Shown here: positions 46,249 through 55,490 of the stretch, in pieces
Layout: each line of letters starts with the position of its first letter
How positions within the stretch are numbered: the first letter of the stretch is position 1
Assembly (NCBI GenBank): GCA_028690445.1
Contig: JAQVBE010000002.1
Span: 186,001 to 250,000, forward strand
Source of the DNA: Aliarcobacter sp.
Lineage (GTDB): Bacteria; Campylobacterota; Campylobacteria; Campylobacterales; Arcobacteraceae
DNA: 64,000 nt
Direction of reading: 5' to 3'
The notes under the pieces: model-generated
Databases searched by the model: none
Told to the model about the DNA's origin: nothing
Seen by the model: the letters and a program-made list of their open reading frames with translations, nothing else
Made by a program: the position numbers and the translations under genes

Positions 46249-47346
46249 CTAATGACCATGTTCACCAAGAGATGACTTTAAAACAATTGATTTTGCTTTG
46301 TATGGTTCATCACTTACATATTTTTGATTTTCTTCTACTCCTTCTATGGCTATATATTCATCATTTTCTTGAATAATTTTTACACCTAAAGATTTAAATT
46401 CTAGTTCTTCTTTGTGAGAATTTACTTGTGTCTGTGCATTTTCTTTTTCTTTATGCTCATCTTCATTTAGCACAAAAACAACCCATTCATTATTCATAAA
46501 TGATAAAGCAGTTTTTTTTACTGAGATATACTCTTTATCAGTTTCATAATATAAAATTGAACTCAAAAATAAATTAGAATAAAGTTTTACTTTTTCATCA
46601 TCTATACTAGATAAAACTATAATTCTTTGAGTAATTTCATCTAACTCTGGTAATATTTTTTCTATATAACTAATAATGTTTTTACCATTAAAATTTGTTG
46701 AAATTTTTTGACCAGGTTTTACAAATTCAGAATATGATACTGGCAAATAAGATTTAAGATAGAAAGATTTTTCTTTAACAATAGAAACAATTTCCGTATC
46801 TTTAGATACTGCTGAATACTCAGTTTTTAAAAGTGTTGACACAATACCTGAATTATGAGCAAATAATGTATATTCAGATATAGTATTTCTTATATCTTTT
46901 GCTTCTATATCCAAAGTTTTTAACTGTGAAATTATTGTTTCTAACTTAGCAGAGATATCTTTTCTTTGTATATTTTGTAAATTCAGTTCTTGTTTTGAGA
47001 TTATATCTTTTTTATTTAATGCTAAACTACCTTCATAATTTTCTTCAATACTTTTAAATTGTTCTTTTAAAGAAAGATATTCAGCAGACATTTTAGATAA
47101 TTCAATAGACTGAATAAGTGCTATTTTATCTCCTTTTTTTACTATATCACCTTCTTTTATATAATACTTAACAATTTTTCCATCAAGTAAAGCCATTAAA
47201 GATTGTTTTGATGATGGTAGTTGTATTACCTTTGAATTCAATTCAACTGATTTACCAAATTTTCTCATTTGTGCATTCTCTAGTTTTATTTCATTTGAAA
47301 ATGCACAATTTATAAGAATTAAACTTGCTATAAATATTTTAATCAT
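46249..47346 (-). CDS. Heavy-metal efflux periplasmic adaptor (CusB/CzcB type)
   Basis: A 365-residue membrane-fusion protein with a signal peptide (1-17), a lipoyl half (LLDGKIVKYYIKEGDIVKKG), a coiled-coil hairpin (about 100-150) and beta-barrel domains. A His/Glu-rich stretch (NEDEHKEKENAQ) and a terminal GEHGH could bind metal. It overlaps the outer-membrane gene by eight bases. It links the RND pump to the outer-membrane channel. Confidence 0.9.
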   Translation of the reverse strand: MIKIFIASLILINCAFSNEIKLENAQMRKFGKSVELNSKVIQLPSSKQSLMALLDGKIVKYYIKEGDIVKKGDKIALIQSIELSKMSAEYLSLKEQFKSIEENYEGSLALNKKDIISKQELNLQNIQRKDISAKLETIISQLKTLDIEAKDIRNTISEYTLFAHNSGIVSTLLKTEYSAVSKDTEIVSIVKEKSFYLKSYLPVSYSEFVKPGQKISTNFNGKNIISYIEKILPELDEITQRIIVLSSIDDEKVKLYSNLFLSSILYYETDKEYISVKKTALSFMNNEWVVFVLNEDEHKEKENAQTQVNSHKEELEFKSLGVKIIQENDEYIAIEGVEENQKYVSDEPYKAKSIVLKSSLGEHGH

Positions 47347-48532
47347 TATATTCTCCTGTTATATAATTGATAGATATAGCATTTTGATTTAGTGCTGTTT
47401 CAATACTAACTATATCTGTCATTGTTTGAATAAGTTTTGCTTTTGAATTTTGAATATCTATTATTGATATTTGAGATATTTTTAATTTTTCAATAAGCAT
47501 TTCTAAAGAATCAATTTGAAACTTTAATATATTTTCATTTTCTATTTTTAAATCATTCAATAAAATTCTTTCTTTAATAAGTTTTTCATATTCCATAAGG
47601 GCTAGTTGTTTTTCTTTATTTACCACTAAGTTCATTTTCATTACAGTTAATTTTGCAATTTTATTTTCCTCAGATTTTGTATTAAATACTGGTAAAGGCA
47701 AACTAATCCCCACTTGATTAACTACTTGATCAGGTTCTTCACTATAAGAATATTTTAAATCAAATGAATCAATAACATTTGAATTTAATTTAGACTCAGC
47801 CAACAACATTTCTTTTTTACTTTCTTCTGAATTAATAAATGGGTTTTTTTCTAAAGTTGCATTACTAGTAATCTTAAATTTGTAATTACTATCTAAATTA
47901 AGATACTGAGTTTCTTCAATTCCAGCAAATTTTATTAAATCGTAATAATTACTCATTACATCTAAATTTAATTCATCTTTTTTCTTTTTAATTTCCATTA
48001 ATTCAATTTCAGATTGCAATAATTCTGCTCTTGAAATAGCACCTACTTTATAACGTTCATTAGAGATATCATATACCTTAGTAGCAATTTTATGAGATTC
48101 TCTCATAACTTCAAGAAAAGATTTACTTTTAGCATAAATTGTATATCTCATAGATAATTCTTTAGTAAACTCTTGTTTATCTAAATTATATTTGTCTACT
48201 TCATTTTTAATAATAGTCTCTGATAAACGTTTTTTATCATTTGCAACATTCCAAGGAATAATTTTTTGTGTTAAGCTAATTCCTTGTCCATTTTCTTTAA
48301 TTTTTGTTTCTTTTAATCTATAATTTGAATAATTAAAATCTATTATAGGATTATCAAATCTTGTTAATATTGAACCTTTTTCTTTAGCTAATTCAATTTC
48401 AATTTCAGACGATTTTAGATTTGAATTTGATTCTAAAGCTTTATTCAATAAATATTTAAAATTTTCTGCATTTAATATTTGTGATGAACAAAAAAGTATT
48501 ATAAATACAGAAAATAACTTATTTTTAATCAT
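47339..48532 (-). CDS. TolC-family outer-membrane protein of the metal pump (CusC/CzcC type)
   Basis: A 397-residue outer-membrane factor with signal peptide (about 1-22) and long alpha-helical TolC repeats (LKSSEIEIELAKEKGS and VVNKEKQLALMEYEKLI). The segment YKVGAISRAELLQSEIEL is typical of CzcC/CusC. It is the second gene of the minus-strand operon and overlaps the adaptor gene by eight bases. Confidence 0.88.
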   Translation of the reverse strand: MIKNKLFSVFIILFCSSQILNAENFKYLLNKALESNSNLKSSEIEIELAKEKGSILTRFDNPIIDFNYSNYRLKETKIKENGQGISLTQKIIPWNVANDKKRLSETIIKNEVDKYNLDKQEFTKELSMRYTIYAKSKSFLEVMRESHKIATKVYDISNERYKVGAISRAELLQSEIELMEIKKKKDELNLDVMSNYYDLIKFAGIEETQYLNLDSNYKFKITSNATLEKNPFINSEESKKEMLLAESKLNSNVIDSFDLKYSYSEEPDQVVNQVGISLPLPVFNTKSEENKIAKLTVMKMNLVVNKEKQLALMEYEKLIKERILLNDLKIENENILKFQIDSLEMLIEKLKISQISIIDIQNSKAKLIQTMTDIVSIETALNQNAISINYITGEYND

Positions 48533-48595
48533 TTATTTTCCTTATATAATTTAATATTAGTTCTATTTTAAACAGAACTAGATTGTGAAAATAAA

Positions 48596-48919
48596 TTAAA
48601 CAGTAGGTGGTTTTAGTAGATTATTTACAGTTTTAGTAAAATGAATTTGAGAGTTTATATAAAAATTTTTGCATTGATTTACTTCTACAAAATATTTTTC
48701 TACAATTAAATAAGGCTTGTGCAATTCATGTTCCGAAACACAAGTAGAATGGTTTTTACAGAATTGAGATTTATCATCTATTTTTATTGATTGTTGTTCT
48801 GTAATTATGTTACATTCTTTATCATAAACAAAATTATAAGAAAATCCATGAAATGCATAATAACTCATAGAGAAAAGAACAAAAACAAAGACTATTCTCT
48901 TTAATATAGCTTTACGCAT
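48596..48919 (-). CDS. Small exported Cys/His-containing protein heading the metal-efflux operon
   Basis: A 107-residue protein when started at ATG 48919 (an in-frame GTG at 48928 would add three residues). A hydrophobic N-terminus (IVFVFVLFSMSYYAFHGF) looks like a signal anchor or signal peptide. The rest has Cys residues in KECN, CKNHSTC and NQCKN and several His, suitable for metal binding or disulfides. It lies 63 bases upstream of the outer-membrane gene. Position and size resemble CzcI-type accessory proteins, but sequence homology is not established. Confidence 0.65.
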   Translation of the reverse strand: MRKAILKRIVFVFVLFSMSYYAFHGFSYNFVYDKECNIITEQQSIKIDDKSQFCKNHSTCVSEHELHKPYLIVEKYFVEVNQCKNFYINSQIHFTKTVNNLLKPPTV

Positions 48920-49056
48920 AACCACCACTTTTTCTTAAATTTATTTTATTGTATATAAATTATATTAATAAAAAGTTAATAAGGTTTTTTAATTTAAACA
49001 TGTAAAGACCTTGAAAATTTAGATTATACAAGTTTTTTAGATTTTGGAGAAAAATT

Positions 49057-49811
49057 AGGCTTAATTAAAAAAAATGGGGTCTGAATTATTCTTTTTTCTT
49101 ATAGCTAATTAAGTAATCATCAACAATCTTTAACTTCAAATTTTTACTCAAACCTCTATGTATTTTAATCAATATTTTCAAAGGAGAAAATACTCTACCT
49201 TCAATTAAATTTGTTGTATTTGAAAGATCTAACTTTTTATGATTTTTATAAGTAAAAAGATATGGCAAATTATTTCTAATACTTGTGTATGCAGAAACTA
49301 ATTTTTTGTGAGTGAAAGAATATTTTCCACTATCAGGATGAAAAGTAATTTCATTTAGGAAATCTTTATATTTTATATACAAAATATCTAGTGCTTTTGT
49401 AAATCTTGTTTCATCTTGTATATATTTCTAAATTAATATTTCGTGAGTAAGACTATCCATAAAAACTAAAGTACCAAGTTTATCTTTTCTTTTACCATAG
49501 AAGGTTGCATCACATATTAAATTTACTGCTCTTGGATTATGTATTTTTATTTGTGGTTCAAACTCTTTAATTTTATAGTGAATCCATTGGATTGAAATTT
49601 TTTACCACAATTATTACATTGATAACGTTGGATTTCATTTCTTTTACCAATCTTTTTTGTGTTTTTAGATAAACATTTTGGACATATTTTAGTGTTTTTT
49701 TCTCAAAGAGAGAGGAAGCACAAAACAGACATCTGTAAATAATCCTTTTTAACTAATCACTGTACCGAAGTTTACTTAACTTTTTAGACCCCATTTTTTT
49801 TAATTAAGCCT
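49057..49811 (-). mobile_element. Degenerate IS256-variant (zinc-binding transposase) insertion sequence
   Basis: A 755-bp element bounded by perfect 26-bp terminal inverted repeats (49057-49082 and 49786-49811), each starting AGGCTTAATT from outside and ending GGGGTCT. It contains a transposase pseudogene on the minus strand. Intact relatives are about 1.3 kb, so roughly 400-500 bases of the middle are missing. No target duplication is visible. The tip at 49811 is the same transposase-start end as the fragment at 42588, in opposite orientation. Confidence 0.85.
49086..49732 (-). pseudogene. Transposase pseudogene, IS256 family variant Zn-binding type
   Basis: Reading from ATG 49732, the frame gives MSVLCFLSL, a stop, then KNTKICPKC and RYQCNNCGKKFQ, a CxxC...CxxC zinc-binding head. 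After another break, NPRAVNLICDATFYGKRKDK looks like the first DDE region. A stop follows HEILI, and the last part from 49382 reads LSNTTNLIEGRVFSPLK and IHRGLSKN, the conserved C-terminal segment. The central catalytic region is deleted. It carries at least three disruptions and cannot encode active transposase. The 98-residue C-terminal ORF is not an independent gene. Confidence 0.85.
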
Positions 49812-49868
49812 GAGATTATGAAAGTAAATTTTGAGTTTCAACCAAAAGTAAATTATTGTTTGAAAATA

Positions 49869-50870
49869 TTATAAAAACTCCAGCTCACAAACAACTTGAG
49901 CATGGTCACTATTTAGAAGTGAGCCATTTTGATTTTGTTGTAGGTGTTTATCAAAAACTTCATAGGAAGTTATTTGTCCTATATGATTTTGTTTATTTTT
50001 ATCAAACATATTAGAAACAAAAATATAATCAAGAATATTCCCTTTTCCTGCAAAATAACTTGTTGGTGTTCGTTTTATTTCTTTTTGTTCTGGATGTGGA
50101 TTGTAAATCTTTTTTTTGTAAAAATAATAAGCATCAAGAAGCAAATATTCATCTTTTTTCAAAGTTTCATCATGGTATTTTTTATTTGTAAGTGCTTGGA
50201 TTGTCACAGAAAACTCTTTATCATTTAAATCTGTCAATAAAACAGCTGGGTTTTGCGTTCTTTTAATATCATTAAAAATAGAGCTAGCTTCACAAAGTCT
50301 TTGTTTTAATGATTGTGAATAGTTTTCTTCTAATGCTTTTTTTATTTTTTCTTTTTTTTCTTTTAGAGTCGTATCTTTTGTAAAAACATATTCAAATTCA
50401 TTGTCTCTATTTGATTTTAGATGGCAAACATATACATCTAAATCTTTTTGATTTGGTAAAGCAATAGTTGCTTTTATTGGAGCTCTTGCAAATTTAAAAA
50501 AGCCATCTAAATAGTGTTTCTTAAGTGCTGTAAAATCTATTTCAATTCTTTTTAGATTTTTAATTGGATATTTTGAAGCAAGGGCAACAATTGTGCTTGT
50601 GTAGACCTTATCATTTTTCTTATCACTTTTAGGACTATCAATTGTTTTAAAATATTTAAACCCCAACTCACTAAGTAAAATTTTTAAAGTTTTTTTTGAA
50701 AAAACCTCTTGAAAACCAATAATATCACAGTTCATCTCAGTGATTTGATTCTTTATCCAAGTTGTTTTCTCTTCCCACTGTTCAATATTGAATTTTTCTT
50801 TTTTTGTATACCATGAATATGGTGGTTCAACAAATTGAAAAAGGTTAAATGTTCCTATTCTTATTTTCAT
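49869..50870 (-). CDS. Endonuclease/exonuclease/phosphatase (EEP) family hydrolase
   Basis: A 333-residue DNase I-like fold. Metal and catalytic residues are seen in GTFNLFQ (N-terminus), GFQEVF (Glu, about residue 50-55), VCHLKSNRD (catalytic His), LTDLND (Asp/Asn) and NSDHAQVV near the C-terminus. No signal peptide is present, so it is cytoplasmic. Substrates of this family range from DNA to phospholipids and sugar phosphates; none can be chosen here. It follows the diguanylate cyclase gene with a four-base gap and may be co-transcribed. Confidence 0.85.
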   Translation of the reverse strand: MKIRIGTFNLFQFVEPPYSWYTKKEKFNIEQWEEKTTWIKNQITEMNCDIIGFQEVFSKKTLKILLSELGFKYFKTIDSPKSDKKNDKVYTSTIVALASKYPIKNLKRIEIDFTALKKHYLDGFFKFARAPIKATIALPNQKDLDVYVCHLKSNRDNEFEYVFTKDTTLKEKKEKIKKALEENYSQSLKQRLCEASSIFNDIKRTQNPAVLLTDLNDKEFSVTIQALTNKKYHDETLKKDEYLLLDAYYFYKKKIYNPHPEQKEIKRTPTSYFAGKGNILDYIFVSNMFDKNKQNHIGQITSYEVFDKHLQQNQNGSLLNSDHAQVVCELEFL

Positions 50871-50874
50871 GTTT

Positions 50875-52983
50875 TTAAAGTATAAAAATACTATTTCTCC
50901 CTAATTTTTTGGCTTCATATAAACAATCATCAGCTTCTTTGTACAAATCATGGCTACTTGGAATATCTTTATCTTTTTTTGAAACTATTCCAATAGAAAT
51001 TGTTAAATATTTAGATATTTTACTTGCTTTATGTTCTATTTGTAAATTTTCTATTTCATTTTTAATTAGATTTGCAAATTCAATAACTTTCGATTTATCT
51101 AATGCAGTAATTATTCCAAATTCTTCACCACCTAATCTAAAAGCAAAATCACTTCCTCTATTTGTTCTGATTTTTAGAACACTAGCAACTTTTTCTAGGG
51201 CTAAGTCTCCTTGTTGATGACCATAAGTATCATTATATTGTTTGAAATAATCAATATCCATAATCAAAAATGAGAAATAATTGTTTTCTCTTTTTGCTCT
51301 ATTTATCTCTTCATTTATTTTTTTATTAAAAAATCTTCTATTGTAAAGTTGAGTTAATTCATCGGTAATTGATAAATGTTCAATGTATTTTTTATCCGTA
51401 ATATTTGTTCTAATTGCTGTAAAACCTATGATTTCTTCATTTTCAAAAATTGGTTTTATTATTGCATAAACCCAATAATCTTTTCCTAATTTACTTTTGT
51501 TATGAACTTCCCCTTTCCAAATATCTCCATGAAGAAGTTTTTCCCACATTTCTTGATAAAATTCATTAGAAGTATCAGGATGTCTTACTAATTTGTGAGT
51601 TTTTCCTATTAATTCTTCTTTTGTATAGCCAGAAATTTCACAAAAGGCTTCACTTACATCTAAAATTACTCCATCTTTATCAGTTGAAGAGATGATGACA
51701 TTTTCATTAATGATATCTATATAATCTTGTAGTTTTTTTTCAGTTTCATTTTTGTTTTCAAGTGATGTATTTAAATCATTTGCTAAAGAAACAAACTCTT
51801 CATATGTTAAATTTTTTGTATCTATTTTTTTATTTTCTTTTGAAGCTTTTTCAAAAGATGAAATAAGATAATTTATATTTATAGCAATAAATTGTGATAT
51901 TTTTTTAGAGGTAAGATACAAACCAACACTTATTAGAAGAAACATAACTAACATATAAATTAATTGTTGATAAATAGTCTTTTTAAAAATGGCTTCTTTT
52001 CTTATTAATTCATTTTCAACTTCATCTAAATATACCCCACAACCAACAATCCAATTATATTTTTCATACTTTTTCACATAAGAAATTTTATCATACTCTT
52101 TTAGGGTATTTATTTTTTTAAATTTATAAGTAAAAAATCCACCATCAGGATTTTGAGCAACTTTTAGTTGTTGTTCAAAAAGATTTTTATATGGATGAGT
52201 AGTCGGAATTTTTATTTTTTTCCCATCAAAAACTAAGATCTGTGCATCAATAGTATTAACAAAAAGATAATTATCACCACCAAATCTAACACTGGAGATT
52301 AATTCTAACATTTCATTTTGAGAATTATTTCTAATTTCATCTAAATATTCGCCCATACCAATATGCCAATTATATGGTTCAAATAGCTCTACAAATGATA
52401 TTTTTGAGTATTGTTTATTCTCTTCAGAATTGGGTTTTACAAAAGTTGTTGTTAAAAAACCTTCTTTGTTTTCTAATGCGATTTTCGCTTGTAATTGAAT
52501 AATAAAATTATTATTTTCATCTTTCAAATTCCAAACATCTTTATATGAATCAAGTTCTATATTTTTATTAAAAATAATTGCTTGTCCCTTATTGCTGTTT
52601 ATAAAGAAGTAAGTTTTGTCATTTTCATAGCTTATATTATTTATAGCTTTTGCTATTAATAATTTAATTTCTTCTGGGGTTTTTGTATCTTTATTTTGAT
52701 TATAAATACTCATTGCTAAATTATTAGCCTGAGCAACCCTTTCTCTTAACTTCTCTTTTACAGAGTTTATTAATATTTCTTCTTTTTGTTCAATTAAGTT
52801 ATAAACACTTAAAACTTCTCTTTTGATTTGTTCTTTTTTGATTTGAGTAAACTCTTCTCTTATATGTATTTTATCGTTTTCAAAATTTATATATTGAAAA
52901 ATAATTGAAATACTAAATACTAAAAAGGTCGATATAAAGGCTGTTGAAAAGATAATTCTTCTTATGAAGTTTGATAATTGCAT
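50875..52983 (-). CDS. Diguanylate cyclase with two Cache domains and PAS
   Basis: A 702-residue membrane sensor. A membrane helix at about 10-32 precedes a periplasmic region with two Cache-like repeats (each containing YFFIN/YLFVN and WHIGMGEYLDE/WIVGCGVYLDE). A second helix (about 340-360) leads to a PAS domain (about 430-535; SGYTKEELIGK, RHPDTSNEFYQ) and a GGDEF domain with GGEEF at about 618-622, an active-site form. It should make cyclic di-GMP in response to a small periplasmic ligand such as a carboxylate. It lies just upstream of the EEP hydrolase gene. Confidence 0.92.
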   Translation of the reverse strand: MQLSNFIRRIIFSTAFISTFLVFSISIIFQYINFENDKIHIREEFTQIKKEQIKREVLSVYNLIEQKEEILINSVKEKLRERVAQANNLAMSIYNQNKDTKTPEEIKLLIAKAINNISYENDKTYFFINSNKGQAIIFNKNIELDSYKDVWNLKDENNNFIIQLQAKIALENKEGFLTTTFVKPNSEENKQYSKISFVELFEPYNWHIGMGEYLDEIRNNSQNEMLELISSVRFGGDNYLFVNTIDAQILVFDGKKIKIPTTHPYKNLFEQQLKVAQNPDGGFFTYKFKKINTLKEYDKISYVKKYEKYNWIVGCGVYLDEVENELIRKEAIFKKTIYQQLIYMLVMFLLISVGLYLTSKKISQFIAININYLISSFEKASKENKKIDTKNLTYEEFVSLANDLNTSLENKNETEKKLQDYIDIINENVIISSTDKDGVILDVSEAFCEISGYTKEELIGKTHKLVRHPDTSNEFYQEMWEKLLHGDIWKGEVHNKSKLGKDYWVYAIIKPIFENEEIIGFTAIRTNITDKKYIEHLSITDELTQLYNRRFFNKKINEEINRAKRENNYFSFLIMDIDYFKQYNDTYGHQQGDLALEKVASVLKIRTNRGSDFAFRLGGEEFGIITALDKSKVIEFANLIKNEIENLQIEHKASKISKYLTISIGIVSKKDKDIPSSHDLYKEADDCLYEAKKLGRNSIFIL

Positions 52984-53124
52984 TTTAATTCTTGTATTAT
53001 ATTTAAGACATAATTATATCAAAAGATATTAATTATTCTCATTAATACGGTGTTAATATTCAATTCATAAATTGTTAAAATTCACATGTCATACTTTCAC
53101 ATATCAAAAATAAAAGGATTGAAA

Positions 53125-53559
53125 ATGACAAGAAAAAATAAAGTAATACCAGGAATAGTTTTAAGTGTAATTTTAGCAAGTGGTTTATTTGCAGCGGCTG
53201 ATATAGACCAAAAAGGTGATAACAGATGTATGATGAAAGATAATAGAATATATAAAATGGATAATCATAGAGGTGGAAATTTTCATTTATTTAGAGAATT
53301 AAATTTAACAGCTGAACAAGAAGCAAAATTAGAACAAATAATGGAAGAGAGTAGAAAAAACATTAAATCAGAAGAGGAAGCTTTTTCAAAAGATGGATTT
53401 GATAAAGCTAAATATATCCAGATTATGAGCGAAAAAAGAGATAATATGTTAAAATCTCAAGCAGAAGTTATTGAAAAATCTTATGCTATTTTAACTACTA
53501 AACAAAAAGAGCAACTTAAAGTTCTTATGGATTTAAGAAAAGAAAAAATAAAAGGGTAA
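53125..53559 (+). CDS. Spy/CpxP-like periplasmic protein (LTxxQ)
   Basis: A 144-residue periplasmic protein from ATG 53125 (SD AAAAGGATT); an in-frame ATG 13 codons earlier is unlikely. The signal peptide ends near AAADID. Two LTxxQ-type motifs, LNLTAEQEAKLE and LTTKQKEQL, define the Spy/CpxP family of envelope-stress chaperones and metal responders. The N-terminal mature part has Met/His/Cys (RCMMKDNRIYKMDNHRGG), which might bind metal. It lies directly upstream of a two-component pair, a CpxP-CpxRA-like layout. Confidence 0.85.
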   Translation: MTRKNKVIPGIVLSVILASGLFAAADIDQKGDNRCMMKDNRIYKMDNHRGGNFHLFRELNLTAEQEAKLEQIMEESRKNIKSEEEAFSKDGFDKAKYIQIMSEKRDNMLKSQAEVIEKSYAILTTKQKEQLKVLMDLRKEKIKG

Positions 53560-53562
53560 ATT

Positions 53563-54243
53563 TTGATTAAAATTGCAATGATTGAAGATGATTTAGAATT
53601 AGCTAGTATTCTAACACAATATTTAAAGCAATTTAATATGGAAGTTACAAATTACGAAGAGCCATTTTTGGCTCTTTCAAGTTTGAAAATCAATAAATTT
53701 GACCTTATAATTTTAGATTTAACACTTCCTGGAATGGATGGATTAGATGTTTGTAAAAATATAGTAAAAGATTTTGATATTCCAATTATTATTTCAAGTG
53801 CAAGAAGTGATATAACCGATAAAGTTACAGCTTTACAGCTTGGAGCTGATGATTATTTACCAAAACCTTATGACCCAAGAGAACTTGAAATTAGGATAAA
53901 AACAATTTTACGAAGATTTAATCACTCAAATATTCAAGAAGAAGAACCAATAAATAAAATCTTTCTTCTAAATAATGAAAAAAAAGAGATTACAAAAAAT
54001 GGAAAATATATTAAATTAACAGCAGCAGAATTTGAGGTTTTATCATTATTATTAAGAAGAGAGGGCTTTATTATTTCAAGGGAAGATATTTTTGATAATT
54101 CAGATATATTAAACCAAGATTATGAAAGTTCGGGTTCACTGGCAGTCATCATAAATAGAATTAGACATAAAATTGAAGAAAATCCAAAAGAACCACAGTT
54201 CTTACACACAATTCGAGGAATGGGATACAAATTTATACAATGA
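53563..54243 (+). CDS. OmpR/PhoB-family response regulator
   Basis: A 226-residue response regulator. The receiver has acidic EDD near 9-11, phospho-acceptor D52 (LIILDLTLPGMDG) and K in PKPYDPRE; a winged-helix DNA-binding domain follows (ISREDIFDNSD, HTIRGMGYKF). TTG 53563 is used so that the first beta strand is complete; SD is AAAGGG. The gene follows the Spy-like gene by three bases and overlaps its kinase gene by four. It probably controls the Spy-like gene under envelope or metal stress. Confidence 0.93.
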   Translation: MIKIAMIEDDLELASILTQYLKQFNMEVTNYEEPFLALSSLKINKFDLIILDLTLPGMDGLDVCKNIVKDFDIPIIISSARSDITDKVTALQLGADDYLPKPYDPRELEIRIKTILRRFNHSNIQEEEPINKIFLLNNEKKEITKNGKYIKLTAAEFEVLSLLLRREGFIISREDIFDNSDILNQDYESSGSLAVIINRIRHKIEENPKEPQFLHTIRGMGYKFIQ

Positions 54244-55490
54244 ATAGACAATCAATATTTTTTACAATAAGTGTAAGTTTTATAATATCAATTTTTCTAG
54301 TAATAGTTAGTTTTTTAATATTAATAACCCATGACTATAAAATGAAAGAAGGACAACTTTTAGATAAATATATACCTGTTATGAAAATGGTTAATAGGCA
54401 GGAAAAAGTAAATTTTGATGAAGAGTTTATGAAAAGTTTAGAAGAAATTAATTATAAATTTTTTACCCAAATAGACTATATTAACGCAATAACATATAAT
54501 CCTCAAACAAAAATTTTAGTTGAAAAAATCCATCCAAAACATGATGATATTTTTAGGATTTTAAATTTAAATGATAAAAACTATATTTACATGAAAAAAA
54601 GAGGAGAAACTATTTTAATTGAAGATAATAATACAACAAATAGTAATAGTCACATTTATATTATTTTAGTTTTTGCTATTTTATTTATTACAATTATTTT
54701 GGTTTATTTGATTACTTTGAGAAAATTAATGCCTTTAAAAATATTAAAAGACAAAGTAAAAACCTTAGGTGATGAAAACTTTGATTTCGAGTGTTGTAAT
54801 ACAAATGGAAAAGATGAAGTTTCACTTTTAGCTTTGGAGTTTAAAAAATCAGCGGAAAAACTAAAAAGTGTAAAAGAAGCTAGAAATATTTTTATTAGAA
54901 ATATAATGCATGAGTTAAAAACTCCAATTACAAAAGGAAAATTTTTAACACAACTAGAACAAAATGAAGAAAATAATGAAAAACTAAAATCAGTTTTTAA
55001 TAGACTTGAATCACTTATAAATGAGTTTGCTTCAATTGAAGAGTTGATTTCTTCAAATAAAAATATAGAAAAAAAATTTTATTATTTAGATGATATAATT
55101 GATAATGCAAAAGATATTTTGATGATTGAAGATGAACATGTTATTTCAAAATATGAAAATAAGAAATTAGAAATAAATTTTAAACTCTTTTCAATTGCAG
55201 TTAAAAATTTAATTGATAATGCCATTAAATATTCTCCAAATAAAGAAGTTGTTATAAAAGTTGAAGAGCAAAATATAATATTTGAAAATAGTGGAGAAGA
55301 ACTAAAATATCCCCTTGAAAACTATTTTGAACCATTTTTCTCAAATGAAGATAAACAAAAAGACTCTTTTGGTTTAGGTTTATATATTATTCATAATATT
55401 TTGAAAGCAAATAATTATACTTTAGAATATGAATATATAAATGGGATAAATAGATTTATATGTAAAAAGGATGAATCATCTACGATATAG
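54240..55490 (+). CDS. Sensor histidine kinase, partner of the OmpR-type regulator
   Basis: A 416-residue kinase with two membrane helices (about 8-30 and 140-160) around a periplasmic sensor of about 105 residues, then a HAMP-like linker. The HisKA H-box is MHELKTPITKG with H224, and the ATPase domain carries NLIDNAIKYSP (N-box) and FGLGLYIIHN (G-box). It is translated with overlap from the regulator gene. CpxA-like by layout, although the short periplasmic sensor is not clearly homologous. Confidence 0.92.
   Translation: MNRQSIFFTISVSFIISIFLVIVSFLILITHDYKMKEGQLLDKYIPVMKMVNRQEKVNFDEEFMKSLEEINYKFFTQIDYINAITYNPQTKILVEKIHPKHDDIFRILNLNDKNYIYMKKRGETILIEDNNTTNSNSHIYIILVFAILFITIILVYLITLRKLMPLKILKDKVKTLGDENFDFECCNTNGKDEVSLLALEFKKSAEKLKSVKEARNIFIRNIMHELKTPITKGKFLTQLEQNEENNEKLKSVFNRLESLINEFASIEELISSNKNIEKKFYYLDDIIDNAKDILMIEDEHVISKYENKKLEINFKLFSIAVKNLIDNAIKYSPNKEVVIKVEEQNIIFENSGEELKYPLENYFEPFFSNEDKQKDSFGLGLYIIHNILKANNYTLEYEYINGINRFICKKDESSTI

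Noticed and set aside
49086..49382. 98-residue minus-strand ORF as an independent gene
   Set aside because: It is the C-terminal piece of the broken IS256-variant transposase; the frame continues upstream with a stop at 49429 and other breaks.
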